Under the pieces are notes generated by a model. The model had not been told where the DNA came from and searched no databases. It worked only from the letters and a program-made list of their open reading frames with translations. A stretch of DNA of 64,000 nucleotides, taken from assembly GCA_000016765.1 (NCBI GenBank), contig CP000701.1, positions 158,758 to 222,757 of the forward strand, in the 5' to 3' direction. Shown here piece by piece: positions 47,443 through 55,794 of this stretch (position 1 is the stretch's first letter; each line of letters starts with the position of its first letter). Made by a program: the position numbers and the translations under genes. This DNA comes from Rhizorhabdus wittichii RW1 (GTDB lineage: Bacteria > Pseudomonadota > Alphaproteobacteria > Sphingomonadales > Sphingomonadaceae).

Positions 47443-48803
47443 AGCGTGGTCACGATCTGTCCGGCGTCATGAAGTTCGCCACCTCGCCGGCCTGGGCCGA
47501 TCATCTTCGCGATGCGCTCGGCGATCATCTCGGGCTGGCGATGGAGGAGTTCGACTTCGAAGCGGACGAGCTGGCGGACATCGTCGGCGATCATTGGGCC
47601 GGCGTGTTGTGGGGATGCGCGTTCGAGGATCTGCTCACGCGCACCATCGAACCCGAGGACCGGAACATCGTTGATGACTATATTCGGCGCCGGGGCTGGA
47701 ACGAGAGCGGCTCGACCAAAATCTACCTGCGTGCCCTTCGATCGTCGGTGATGAGCCTCCACGAGGTGAGCGAGGTCGAGCCCGGGAGCGGCTTCCTTGT
47801 GCGTGACCTGATCCAGGGCGGCGAGCCGCTTCGAGTATCCGAGCGCAGCGCCTCGCAGACGCTGAAGCAATGGGACAGGATCGGTGCCCGCGTCGTGCAG
47901 GTCGGAGGCAAGCACCTCCTGTCGGGCGGCGTGCTGTCGTTCACGATGGAGGCGGCCGAGGCGCTCGTCGCCGATCTGCGGCGCTCGAAAGGCAAGCGCA
48001 GCCCGCGCACCGCGTTAAACCTAGACGCCGACGATCTGGCCGCACTTCCGGCCCTCATCAGCACGACATGGCTGTTCGATGTCGTTCCCAAGACCATAGG
48101 ACCGGCGTCCATCCCCACGCTGCACAACAGTGATGGCGAGGAGGTGGTGTTCCACCGCGTGCGCTTTCCCTTCGCACGCGGCGTGACCCAGGCGCTCGTC
48201 GGCGAGCGGCTCGATACTGTCTCTGCGTTTCAGCGGGAAACCACGCACTTTTGGAACTGGCTGGGCGAGAAACCGGGCGGAAAAGCGAGAAGCACTGGGC
48301 GCATGGCGTGGGGTGTGACAATGGCGGACGGCACCCCGGTGCTCGGCAATGTCGAATTGAAAGGCCGCGCCCTGATTCTCGCCGTCACCTCGGCCGAGCG
48401 GGCGAAACGCGGCACCGCGCTCATGACCGATGCGCTCGCCGGGTTGGTCGGCTCGCCGCTGACCACGATCGAGACGGTCGAACAGGCCATGGCGGCGCGG
48501 GTCGAGGGACTGACAACGTCCGAACCGGCACCCGCCATTGCGCCAGAGGTGGCAACCCCGCTCATCCATGCCATGCTCGACCGTCAGTACCTCGCGACGC
48601 TCGATGAACCCGTCGGCATGCTTGGCGACATCACCCCGCGCGCGGCCGTTCGAACCGCTGCGGGCCGTGGCCGAGTGGCGGGATGGCTCAAGTATCTTGA
48701 AAACCGCAGCAGCAGCAGTCAGCTCGACCGGAACGACCCGATGGTCACCTACGACTTCACTTGGATGTGGAGCGAACTTGGCATCGAGAACCTGCGCAAA
48801 TAG
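47439..48803 (+). CDS. Transposon passenger protein with a DUF2384-like (MbcA/ParS-type) C-terminus
   Basis: 454 residues, translationally coupled to tnpR (ATGA), so it was acquired as part of the transposon operon. The N-terminal 60 residues are acidic (MEEFDFEADELADIVGDHW); the centre has RVSERSASQTLKQWDRIGARVVQVGGKHLLS, a beta-rich block seen in uncharacterised plasmid proteins. The final ~70 residues (LDEPVGMLGDITPRAAVRTA, then WLKYLEN) resemble the DUF2384/MbcA-ParS toxin-binding domain of Xre-type antitoxins. No signal peptide or membrane segment. The function is unknown; immunity, addiction or a DNA-related role are only guesses. Confidence 0.75.
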   Translation: MKRGHDLSGVMKFATSPAWADHLRDALGDHLGLAMEEFDFEADELADIVGDHWAGVLWGCAFEDLLTRTIEPEDRNIVDDYIRRRGWNESGSTKIYLRALRSSVMSLHEVSEVEPGSGFLVRDLIQGGEPLRVSERSASQTLKQWDRIGARVVQVGGKHLLSGGVLSFTMEAAEALVADLRRSKGKRSPRTALNLDADDLAALPALISTTWLFDVVPKTIGPASIPTLHNSDGEEVVFHRVRFPFARGVTQALVGERLDTVSAFQRETTHFWNWLGEKPGGKARSTGRMAWGVTMADGTPVLGNVELKGRALILAVTSAERAKRGTALMTDALAGLVGSPLTTIETVEQAMAARVEGLTTSEPAPAIAPEVATPLIHAMLDRQYLATLDEPVGMLGDITPRAAVRTAAGRGRVAGWLKYLENRSSSSQLDRNDPMVTYDFTWMWSELGIENLRK

Positions 48804-49087
48804 CTCGCTACCGCCGACGCCTACCGTGAATCCGTGTCCTGATAATGCACAGGGGCCGAGCTGTGCCGCAAGGAAGGCATCGCCCAGAGCCTGTATTACA
48901 CCTGGTCGAAGGAGTTCATGGAAGCGGGCAAGCGTCGTCTGGCCGGCGATACCGCCCGAGCTGCGACCACCGGCGAGGTGCACGACCTGCGCCGCGAAAC
49001 CCGTGCCCTGAAGGAATGCGTGGCCGACCTGACGCTGGAAAACCGTCTGCTCAAAAAAAGCATGATCGCGGATGGGGGCGACGACGA

Positions 49088-49558
49088 ATGAGGTATCCCG
49101 CATCTGAGAAGCTCGAGATCATCAGGATCGTCGAGCAGTCGCATCTGCCCGCCAAGCGGACGCTGGATAAGCTCGGTATCGCCCGCCGGACGTTCTACCG
49201 CTGGTATGATCGCTACCTTGAAGGCGGGCCGGAGGCGCTGGAGGATCGGCCGTCGGCGCCAAGCCGAGTGTGGAACCGCATCGGCGACGACATCCAGGAC
49301 CAGATCGTGGAACTGGCGCTGGAAGAGACCGATCTGAGCCCCCGCGAACTGGCGGTGCGCTTCACCGACGAGAAGCGCTACTTCGTGTCGGAATCGACGG
49401 TTTACCGTCTGCTGAAGGCCCATGATCTGATCACCAGCCCGGCCTATGTCGTGATCAAGGCCGCCGATCAGTTCCACACCAAGACCACCCGGCCGAACGA
49501 GATGTGGCAGACTGATTTTACCTACTTCAAGATCATCGGTTGGGGCTGGATGTACTGA
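49088..49558 (+). pseudogene. IS3-family element B OrfB, 3'-truncated
   Basis: 156 residues: the helix-turn-helix MRYPASEKLEIIRIVEQSHL and the start of the integrase core (MWQTDFTYFKIIGWGWMY), ending at the TGA contributed by the first bases of IS3-A2. Complements fragment B1, sharing 390 bp with it. Confidence 0.9.
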
Positions 49559-49589
49559 GCAGCCCCCACCGGGTGGTCCGGGTAGATAG

Positions 49590-50669
49590 TTAGTGCATTG
49601 TCGTCTCCGCCGCCATTGCCGGGCGCAGGTGGAGCGAAGCGGAACCGGAGGCCGGCAATGGCGGCGTCGCCGCTTCTGGTGCGGGTGGGCGATAGCCCAG
49701 GCTGCTATGTGGCCGGATGGTGTTGTAGTGGCGCCGCCACGCCTCGATCAGCACTCTGGCCTCGGCGAGGCTGTAGAAGATCTCTCCGTTAAGCAGCTCG
49801 TCACGCAGCGAGCCATTGAAGCTCTCGTTGTAGCCGTTCTCCCATGGCGAGCCTGGCGTGATGTAGAGCGTGTTCACGCCGATCTGCCCAAGCCATTTCT
49901 GGACTGCGGTGGCGATGAACTCGCTGCCGTTGTCCGATCTGATATGGTCAGGCGGGCCCCGGTCAATGAACAGCTCGGCCAGGGCCGCCAGCACATCTTC
50001 GTGGCGAAGCTGACGGGCGACCACCAGCGCCAGGCACTCGCGGCTGGCCTCGTCGATGATCGTGAGGATGCGGAACTTGCGCCCGTCGTGCGTCCGTGCC
50101 TCGACAAAGTCGTACGCCCAGATGTGCCCGGGATATTCCGGCCGCAGCCGAATACACGAGCCATCGTTCAACCACAGCCGACCACGTTTCGGCTGTCGCT
50201 GAGGCACCTTCAGCCCCTCGCGTCGCCAGATCCGTTCCACCCGTTTGTGGTTCACCGACCAGCCGGCCGCATGCAGCAGTGCGGTTACCCGGCGATAGCC
50301 GTAGCGCCCGTACTGCCTGGCCAGCGCGACGATGTCGTCGGTCAGCGCCTCCTCGTCATCTGCCCCACACGGCACTTTGCGCTGCGTCGACCGATGCTGC
50401 CCGAGGACGCGGCACACCCGTCGCTCGGACACATCCAGCACCTCACGCACCTGGTCGATGCACCGCCGGCGCCGTGCGGGGCTCAGAAGTTTCCCCGCGC
50501 CGCCTCCTGCAGGATCAGCTTGTCCAATGTCAGGTCCGAGATCGCGCGACGCAGCCGGAGGTTCTCCTTCTCCAGATCCTTCATCCGCCGCGCCTGATCC
50601 GTCTTCAGACCACCATATTCCTTGCGCCATCGGTAATAGGTCTGCTCGCTGACTGCGATGCGCCGGCAT
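49590..50669 (-). CDS. IS3-family transposase OrfB
   Basis: OrfB proper begins near 50490 ([20 protein letters not shown]); the frame stays open upstream across orfA, as expected for an OrfA-OrfB fusion made by frameshifting. DDE core: [34 protein letters not shown] and [20 protein letters not shown]. Intact. Confidence 0.93.
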   Translation of the reverse strand: MPAHRSQRADLLPMAQGIWWSEDGSGAADEGSGEGEPPAASRDLGPDIGQADPAGGGAGKLLSPARRRRCIDQVREVLDVSERRVCRVLGQHRSTQRKVPCGADDEEALTDDIVALARQYGRYGYRRVTALLHAAGWSVNHKRVERIWRREGLKVPQRQPKRGRLWLNDGSCIRLRPEYPGHIWAYDFVEARTHDGRKFRILTIIDEASRECLALVVARQLRHEDVLAALAELFIDRGPPDHIRSDNGSEFIATAVQKWLGQIGVNTLYITPGSPWENGYNESFNGSLRDELLNGEIFYSLAEARVLIEAWRRHYNTIRPHSSLGYRPPAPEAATPPLPASGSASLHLRPAMAAETTMH

Positions 50670-50761
50670 GCCTCGGCCGTCGTGCCGCCCTGGCCCAGCA
50701 TGATCTCAACCTCACGCAGCTTGCCGATGATCTCCTCGGGCTTGTGCTTCTTCGCTGGCAT
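50483..50761 (-). CDS. IS3-family transposase OrfA
   Basis: 92 residues, nearly the same as the protein at 25744 (Ala/Ser, Glu/Lys, Met/Val, Ile/Ala and Asp/Glu differences). Helix-turn-helix [19 protein letters not shown] and a leucine-zipper tail. Confidence 0.93.
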   Translation of the reverse strand: MPAKKHKPEEIIGKLREVEIMLGQGGTTAEACRRIAVSEQTYYRWRKEYGGLKTDQARRMKDLEKENLRLRRAISDLTLDKLILQEAARGNF

Positions 50762-50824
50762 TCGTCGTCCCTTCCTCGATCCAGACTGTCATAGTCGATG
50801 GACCACTCAGAAGGGGGCAGCTCA

Positions 50825-51582
50825 GGAGTGGCGATTGATCGCCGCATTTCTGCCCGAGGCACGTTCGACCGGGCGACGGCGGGAATGGCCGATGCGCGAG
50901 ATCGTGAACGCCATATTCTATGTGCTGCGCGGCGGGATCGCCTGGCGACTGTTGCCGAAAGACTTTCCTCCGTGGCAGACAGTCTACCGCTGGTTTGCCC
51001 TGTTGCGCGACGAAGCAGTGTTCGAGCGAATGAACCATGCTCTGGTGATGACCGACCGCGAACGGACGGGGCGCGAGGCCAGCCCGAGCGCGGCCATTAT
51101 CGACAGTCAGAGCGTCAAGACCACGGAAAGCGGCGGCCCACGGGGCTATGACGCCGGCAAGAAGATCAAGGGGCGCAAGCGACATGCCCTGGTCGATACC
51201 GATGGCAGGGCGCTGCTGGTCGAACCTCACACCGCCGATGTCCAGGATCGTGATGGCGGTGGTGCAGTGCTGCAAATATCACGCGGCCTGTTCCCGTTCA
51301 TCGAGAAGGTCTGGGCCGATGGCGGCTACAACCATGAGCGCGTCACGCAGGCTACCAGCATCACCGTTGAAATCGTCAGCAAAATCACCGGGCAGACCGG
51401 CTTCGTCGTCCTGCCAAGGCGCTGGGTCGTTGAACGCTTCTTCGCATGGATCAACCGAAATCGCCGTCTCGCCAAGGACGTCGAGGCAACCCTCAAGTCC
51501 GCCGCAGCATTCCTCTACGCCGCCGCTGCCATGCTCATGATCCGCAGACTGGCGCGATCAGCGTGAGTTTCGAAACCGACTC
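50825..51582 (+). mobile_element. IS5-family element, 5'-truncated copy (IS5-b)
   Basis: Second copy of IS5-a in opposite orientation, missing its left end and the first 24 transposase codons, which IS3-A2 replaces. The right end CGAAACCGACTC is intact and followed by TAA. Confidence 0.92.
50826..51566 (+). pseudogene. IS5-family transposase, N-terminally truncated
   Basis: 246 residues from EWRLIAAFLPEARSTG to the stop, the same as residues 25-270 of the protein at 6660-7472. All three catalytic acidic residues remain, but the start and left inverted repeat are lost. Confidence 0.93.
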
Positions 51583-51768
51583 TAAGCCGTTGGCGCAAAG
51601 CACGCGGTTTATCTCGTGGTCGATAGCGGCAGCGCGCGGCAAGGAATAACGCGTCTCCCAGCGCTCCACCACGCAGACGGAGCGCCCCTGTCTTCCGAGC
51701 ATCATCGCCAGCGACTGGCTGACGGGCCCGTAGCCAACCTGCAAAACGTCGTAAACCTTTTCGTACAT
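51583..51768 (-). pseudogene. Flavin aromatic hydroxylase (MhpA-like), N-terminal fragment
   Basis: 62 residues: MYEKVYDVLQVGYGPVSQSL (GxGxxx FAD-binding fold), VCVVERWETRYSLPRAAAIDHEI and LCANGL, as in 3-(3-hydroxyphenyl)propionate hydroxylases. The gene is cut by IS5-b at 51582; the rest is not seen in the window. Confidence 0.75.
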
Positions 51769-52155
51769 TACTATCAGCACCCCTCTCCACGTGTGTGCAT
51801 TATTAAGACTGCACATCTTCGTCATTCTGATAAGGAGAATCAGGACGGCGGGGTGTCGGTGCTGAATCTGATGGAGTGCTTGAAGAGGCCCGTGCATGCT
51901 TTCACCGCCGCCCAGCTGGCGGCGGCAACGCGATAGGCTGCGGGTTGTCCAAAGGGACACCGCGCCAGGCAGGGCAGATCCCGATTAGGGAGTGTCGCCG
52001 CAGGCGAACGGATCAATGCGGCTGCGGAGGCCCAGCGGCTCTGCCAACCAAACCCGCGACGGCGCCGTTGCATGCTGTTCACCGCAGGCCGCGTCTCTCG
52101 CGTGGTCTGCGGTGAACGGTGGTTGTCCTGCTATGCGCGGGACATAGCGAGGGTC
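51769..52155. other. Intergenic stretch with a hairpin, no supported gene
   Basis: 387 bp. It contains an 11-bp perfect inverted repeat, GTTCACCGCAG (52077-52087) and CTGCGGTGAAC (52107-52117), 39 bp beyond the monooxygenase stop, probably its terminator, and the promoter area of the truncated hydroxylase. Short open frames on the plus strand here have no recognisable family. Confidence 0.5.
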
Positions 52156-53301
52156 TCAGCTCTTTGCCGAGAGTTCGGGATGAAGCTTTAGGTATGCTGC
52201 AGCCAGCTCAGGATCGCGGCGGGCAAGCTCCGCGTGATCGACCCTACCGGTGCGGGTCATGTAGCTATAGCAGAAGTCGACAGGATCAAGCTTCACCAGC
52301 TCATCCATCTTCTCGTACCACCGCAAGCTGACATTCGCCGCGTTCCAGATCTTGCGCATGGGCGGCTCGCGCAATTCCTTGAAACTGCGCAAAGCGGCTT
52401 GAAGGTTGTCAGGATTTGCCTGCAACGCCTTAAACAGGGTGATCGAGTCTTCCATCGCAAGGCGTGTGCCCGAGCCGATTGAGAAGTGCGCCGTGCGCAG
52501 GGCGTCCCCGATCAGGACCACATTGTCGAAGCTCCAGCGCTCGTTCCAGATCGCGGGGAAATTTCTCCAGTAGCTGTTGTTCGAGAGAATCGGATGGCCA
52601 TCGAGGTCTGGTGCGAAGACCTCCTCGCAGTAACGAATGGTTTCTTCCGGGTTCATCTTGTCGAAACCGACCTTGTGCCACGTCGCGTCGGTGACCTCGA
52701 CAAGGAACGTGCTCATCTTGGGGCTGTATCGGTAGTGATGCGCGCAGAAGACGCCTTCCGGGGTGTCACGGAAGGTCAAGCTAAGTGCATCGAAGACCTT
52801 GCTGGTACCATACCACATGAACTTGTTGGGGCGCCAATCGCACGTCGTCCCGAACTTCTCCATGTTCTGTTCGCGCACCCACGAAGAGGCACCATTTGCC
52901 GCAACGATGAGGTCGGCGTCGCCAAGTTCATCCAGCGAATTGATCTCGCTCTCGAAACGCAGATCGACGCCGAGCTTTTCGGCGTGGGCGAACATCAGCG
53001 TGAGCATTTCGAGGCGACCGATGGCTGCGAAACCGTTGCCGGTGACAGGCACTTTGTGATCGTTGACTGCGATCATCAGATTGGGCCACTGCTCCATGTT
53101 CGGGAGGAGGAGCTGGTACATCTCCTCGTCGTCTGCCCGCATAAACTCGAGCGCGCGGTCCGAAAAGACGACGCCGAAGCCCCAGGTGGCATCGCGCGGG
53201 CCGCGTTCGTGCACGACGATATCGTAATTCGGGTTCGCGCGCTTCATCAATGAAGCGAACAAGAGGCCGCCGGGCCCGGCACCGATAATCCTGATCTTCA
53301 C
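52156..53301 (-). CDS. FAD-dependent monooxygenase, salicylyl-CoA 5-hydroxylase / anthraniloyl-CoA monooxygenase type
   Basis: 381-residue flavin hydroxylase acting on an aryl-CoA thioester. IRIIGAGPGGLLFASLMKRA (FAD), GFGVVFSDRALEFM and the diagnostic LIGDALRTAHFSIGSGTRLA block are those of the salicylyl-CoA 5-hydroxylase (SdgC) and anthraniloyl-CoA monooxygenase N-terminal domain. It has no reductase domain, which favours the SdgC type. It lies 133 bp downstream of gentisate dioxygenase on the same strand, so making gentisyl-CoA from salicylyl-CoA is the most economical role. Confidence 0.85.
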   Translation of the reverse strand: MKIRIIGAGPGGLLFASLMKRANPNYDIVVHERGPRDATWGFGVVFSDRALEFMRADDEEMYQLLLPNMEQWPNLMIAVNDHKVPVTGNGFAAIGRLEMLTLMFAHAEKLGVDLRFESEINSLDELGDADLIVAANGASSWVREQNMEKFGTTCDWRPNKFMWYGTSKVFDALSLTFRDTPEGVFCAHHYRYSPKMSTFLVEVTDATWHKVGFDKMNPEETIRYCEEVFAPDLDGHPILSNNSYWRNFPAIWNERWSFDNVVLIGDALRTAHFSIGSGTRLAMEDSITLFKALQANPDNLQAALRSFKELREPPMRKIWNAANVSLRWYEKMDELVKLDPVDFCYSYMTRTGRVDHAELARRDPELAAAYLKLHPELSAKS

Positions 53302-53434
53302 TGCAAATTCCCTTCCACGCGTATTCGACCAAATACCAAGTAATCGCGGCCCAACAGCGGCCTGTCGTCAATTCGATGTCTTCGTCCGGCCCACCGTCCG
53401 TCGGGCGCACCCGACGTCAGAGACAGGCTCGGCA

Positions 53435-54476
53435 TCAAAATTCTTCATAGAAACCAAGTTTGTGCTGCATCGGCGCGTCGTCTACGACGAACAGGTATGC
53501 CGGCCTGTTACCGCTTGCATTGACCAGGCGCACTTCGGCATGCGTCGGAACGGCGAGCGTGTCGGATTCATCCCACGAGAATGACATGCCGTCGATTTCT
53601 GCCTGGCCGCTGCCGGAGATGACGTGCAGGACGGCCGATGCGGAACGCCGGCGCAAGGACCGCTCTTCGCCCGAGCGCAGCATGATGGCGGAAAAGCCGA
53701 GGATCGGCAGGCAGGGCTGGCCGGTTGTCGGGTTTACATAGGCAAGTTGAACCAGTTCGTCTGGACCAAGGCTCGACCCGTAGGCCTGCAGCGCTTCGCG
53801 CACCTCGCTCCAGGGAAACCGGATCAGCGGATAGGGCGGCGGCGTGTTGCGCAGCAGCGAGTAAGGCAGCACGCCGGCGCGGGTGAAGCGGGTCTGCGAG
53901 GAATCCGCCTCGTTACGACCGACCTGCTCGGGACCCTCGATGCAATAGGAAGCTTCCAGCGCATAGACCAGAGGTAGGTCGAGCGCGTCGAGCCAGATCA
54001 CCGGGCCGGTCCCGTTGTGCTCGTGCTGGTGCCACAGGCCAGGCGGGGTGAGGATCAGGTCGCCCTTCTCCATCGGGCAGACTTCCCCATTGACGATCGT
54101 TGCCGCCCCCTCACCCTCAACCACGAAGCGAACCGCACTGGGCGTGTGACGGTGGTTAGGTGCAGTCTCGCCAGGCATGATCAGTTGCATGCCCACGTAG
54201 ATCGTGGGGGTCGCCTGCATGTTTTCCAGTCCCAGGCCGGGATTGGCAAGGACCAGTACGCGCCGCTCCGCCTTTTCGATCGGCACGAGTTCGCCCGCAC
54301 GAAGGAGATCCGGTCGCAGGTCGGCATAGCGCCACTGCGTCGGCCGGGTGCGTCGGCCGGGTGCGTCGGCTGGGGATGCCGTAGGGCAGCCCAGGCCACA
54401 ACGGCACCAAACTCTTGCCCGTGAGGCCCTCGCGATAGGTCAGCGGGAGATCTTCAAGTGTGCCCAGGTTTGACAT
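53435..54476 (-). pseudogene. Gentisate 1,2-dioxygenase, frameshifted by a 13-bp duplication
   Basis: Bicupin Fe(II) dioxygenase that opens gentisate to maleylpyruvate. The N-terminal 45 residues ([20 protein letters not shown], start 54476) are in one frame and the remainder, from [17 protein letters not shown] onward, in another; cupin histidines are visible in [17 protein letters not shown] and [10 protein letters not shown]. Between them the 13-bp unit GCGTCGGCCGGGT occurs twice (54336-54361). Removing one unit gives a continuous 342-residue protein reading [19 protein letters not shown], the family length and sequence style. As it stands the gene should not make full-length enzyme. Confidence 0.88.
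54336..54361. repeat. 13-bp tandem duplication inside gentisate dioxygenase
   Basis: Two perfect copies of GCGTCGGCCGGGT followed by the diverged GCGTCGGCTGGGG; 13 is not a multiple of 3, so the reading frame shifts. Confidence 0.93.
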
Positions 54477-54520
54477 TGTCCATCCTCCGAAGCCCGGCTC
54501 AGCGGATCACTCATTAGCCA

Positions 54521-54537
54521 ACCAATTGCCTATTGGT
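54521..54537. promoter_or_regulatory. Candidate IclR operator (gentisate operon)
   Basis: ACCAAT-TGCCT-ATTGGT, a perfect 6-bp dyad extended by AATTG/CAATT, between the divergent dioxygenase and IclR starts. Confidence 0.5.
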
Positions 54538-54622
54538 CAATTCAAATGTCGGCAGACCGGATCGAGAGGCGTTGCCGTTAGCCGAACTCCATGCTTGAAT
54601 GGCCGCAAAGGACCCTGAATCG

Positions 54623-55420
54623 ATGCCAAAGAATGAAGTCAGTACGCCCCGCCGGGGTATCCAGTCTGTCGGGATCGGGATGCGCGTCCTTTCGGTCGTT
54701 GCGGCAAGCCCGCATCCCGTATCCCTGTCGGCAATCGCGGAACGCAGCGGACTGTCCGCAAGCCAGGCACATCGTTATCTTGTCAGTCTGATTGGTGCAG
54801 GAATGGTGCGGCAGGATCGGCGTTCGGGGGCGTACGATCTCGATTCCGGCGCAATTGACATCGGCCTTGCCGCACTCTCGAGGCTTGATCACTTCGTCTT
54901 AGCTGACGAGGCATTGCGAGCCTTGAGCCAGGAGACAAGTCGAACATGCCAGCTTGCGGCTTGGTCCGACAGAGGGCCGGTAATTGTCCGCTGGTTTCCG
55001 GGTGATCCGCCAGTCATCACATCACTGGCCATAGGCTCGATTCTACCGCTGCTGCAGTCGGCAACCGGGCTTGTGTTTTATGCATTTGCAGATCCCTCCT
55101 TGGTCGCGACGCAGCTCGGACGCGAGCTTGCGACGACGGGAAAAGATGAGTCGGATTACAGATTGATAAGAGAAGAAACCCAGAGCACACTTTTTGCTCA
55201 TGCTCATGGCGACCTCATACCGGGGCTTCGCGCGACTGCCGCACCGGTCTTTGACCTTCAAGGCCGCCTTGTGTTCGCCGCCTCGATCATCGCCGGAGAT
55301 AACATCCCCAACAGTGACGACGCAGTTGCGGACCGGGCGTTGATTAGCACATGTGCAGAACTGACCGCCAAGCTCGGCGGAGCTTGGCCGAACAAATATG
55401 AAAGAGCTGTCGACGCTTGA
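54623..55420 (+). CDS. IclR-family transcriptional regulator
   Basis: 265 residues with the winged helix (SLSAIAERSGLSASQAHRYL, GMVRQDRRSGAYDL) and an effector domain ending AELTAKLGGAW. I start at 54623 rather than 54599, where no ribosome-binding site precedes. Divergent from the gentisate dioxygenase/monooxygenase operon, so probably its regulator. Confidence 0.88.
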   Translation: MPKNEVSTPRRGIQSVGIGMRVLSVVAASPHPVSLSAIAERSGLSASQAHRYLVSLIGAGMVRQDRRSGAYDLDSGAIDIGLAALSRLDHFVLADEALRALSQETSRTCQLAAWSDRGPVIVRWFPGDPPVITSLAIGSILPLLQSATGLVFYAFADPSLVATQLGRELATTGKDESDYRLIREETQSTLFAHAHGDLIPGLRATAAPVFDLQGRLVFAASIIAGDNIPNSDDAVADRALISTCAELTAKLGGAWPNKYERAVDA

Positions 55421-55714
55421 TTGGGCCCCGCCTCCAAACTCTTGGCAAATGTCCTTCCCAGCCTCATCCCCCCGATTGCACTGATCCGCTTGCGGCCGGA
55501 CGGCCAACGATGCATTGGGCCCTTTGAAGTAAGGATTTGCTCCTTACGGGAGCAATCTAACCTGCCGGAAATGTGACGCGTAGCCCCCCGACGGTTCGCT
55601 CAAATGCAGCTGACAATTGGAATAGATTGTAAATAGGCGTCGAACCGGGACCCCCGATCGGCGTCTAAAAGGGACCCCCTCATGGCACTGGCGGGCGTCG
55701 ATGCTGGGCGCACC

Positions 55715-55775
55715 GTTCGCGCTGCTTGCGGCGTAGGGAGGGCGTAGCCCGACCGGAGGCGCAAGCAGCGCGAAC
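55715..55775. terminator. 16-bp inverted repeat downstream of istB (IS21-2)
   Basis: Perfect arms GTTCGCGCTGCTTGCG (55715-55730) and CGCAAGCAGCGCGAAC (55760-55775). Just beyond the istB stop, so a likely terminator, or a block to incoming transcription. Confidence 0.6.
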
Positions 55776-55794
55776 CGATCCTCTTATTCTGACG

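Larger units (their letters stand above)
43729..48857. mobile_element. Tn3-family transposon 3 with a passenger gene
   Basis: 5129 bp. Inverted repeats begin GGCCCCTGTGCATT at both ends and continue with GGACAC and GATTCACGGTAG for about 36 bp. Flanked by the 5-bp direct repeat GAGCT (43724-43728 and 48858-48862), the normal Tn3 signature. Contains tnpA (minus), divergent tnpR and a third gene coupled to tnpR. Confidence 0.93.
43571..49091 (+). pseudogene. IS3-family element B OrfA, split by Tn3 element 3
   Basis: Pieces 43571-43728 and 48863-49091 join, after removing the transposon and one GAGCT repeat, to a continuous 128-residue OrfA: RRHFSAEDKIRIVLEGLRG, then ELCRKEGIAQSLYYTWSKEF and a coiled-coil tail. 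Its stop overlaps the orfB start (ATGA). Confidence 0.9.
43515..49555 (+). mobile_element. IS3-family element B, copy B2, interrupted by Tn3 element 3 and cut by IS3-A2
   Basis: Left end near 43515 (approximate); orfA starts at 43571, is split by the transposon at 43729-48857, and resumes at 48858; orfB starts at 49088 and stops at 49555, where IS3-A2 begins. The same element is represented by fragment B1 at 34777-35679. Confidence 0.85.
49556..50824 (-). mobile_element. IS3-family element A, complete copy (A2)
   Basis: 1269 bp; ends TGAGCAGCCCCCACCGGGTG (left) and the complement of TGAGCTGCCCCCTTCTGAGT (right). The flanking 4-mers GTAC and GGAG differ, so it joins two different sequences (IS3-B on the left, IS5-b on the right) through recombination or adjacent deletion. 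Confidence 0.92.

Noticed and set aside
47512..47751. Alternative frame inside the transposon passenger gene
   Set aside because: Shadow of the 454-residue frame, which has coupling to tnpR and consistent domain sequence.
46837..48803. Classical toxin-antitoxin pair in Tn3 element 3
   Set aside because: Only one gene follows tnpR and no toxin-like frame is adjacent; the antitoxin-like domain alone is not enough.
51876..52115. Small plus-strand gene between the hydroxylase fragment and the monooxygenase
   Set aside because: No plausible ribosome-binding site at proper distance, no family, and the hairpin at 52077-52117 lies in it.
54336..54361. Programmed frameshifting in gentisate dioxygenase
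   Set aside because: There is no slippery heptamer; the tandem 13-mer explains the shift completely.
54156..54476. Separate small protein upstream of gentisate dioxygenase
   Set aside because: Its first 45 residues are the dioxygenase N-terminus; the rest is out-of-frame translation after the 13-bp duplication.
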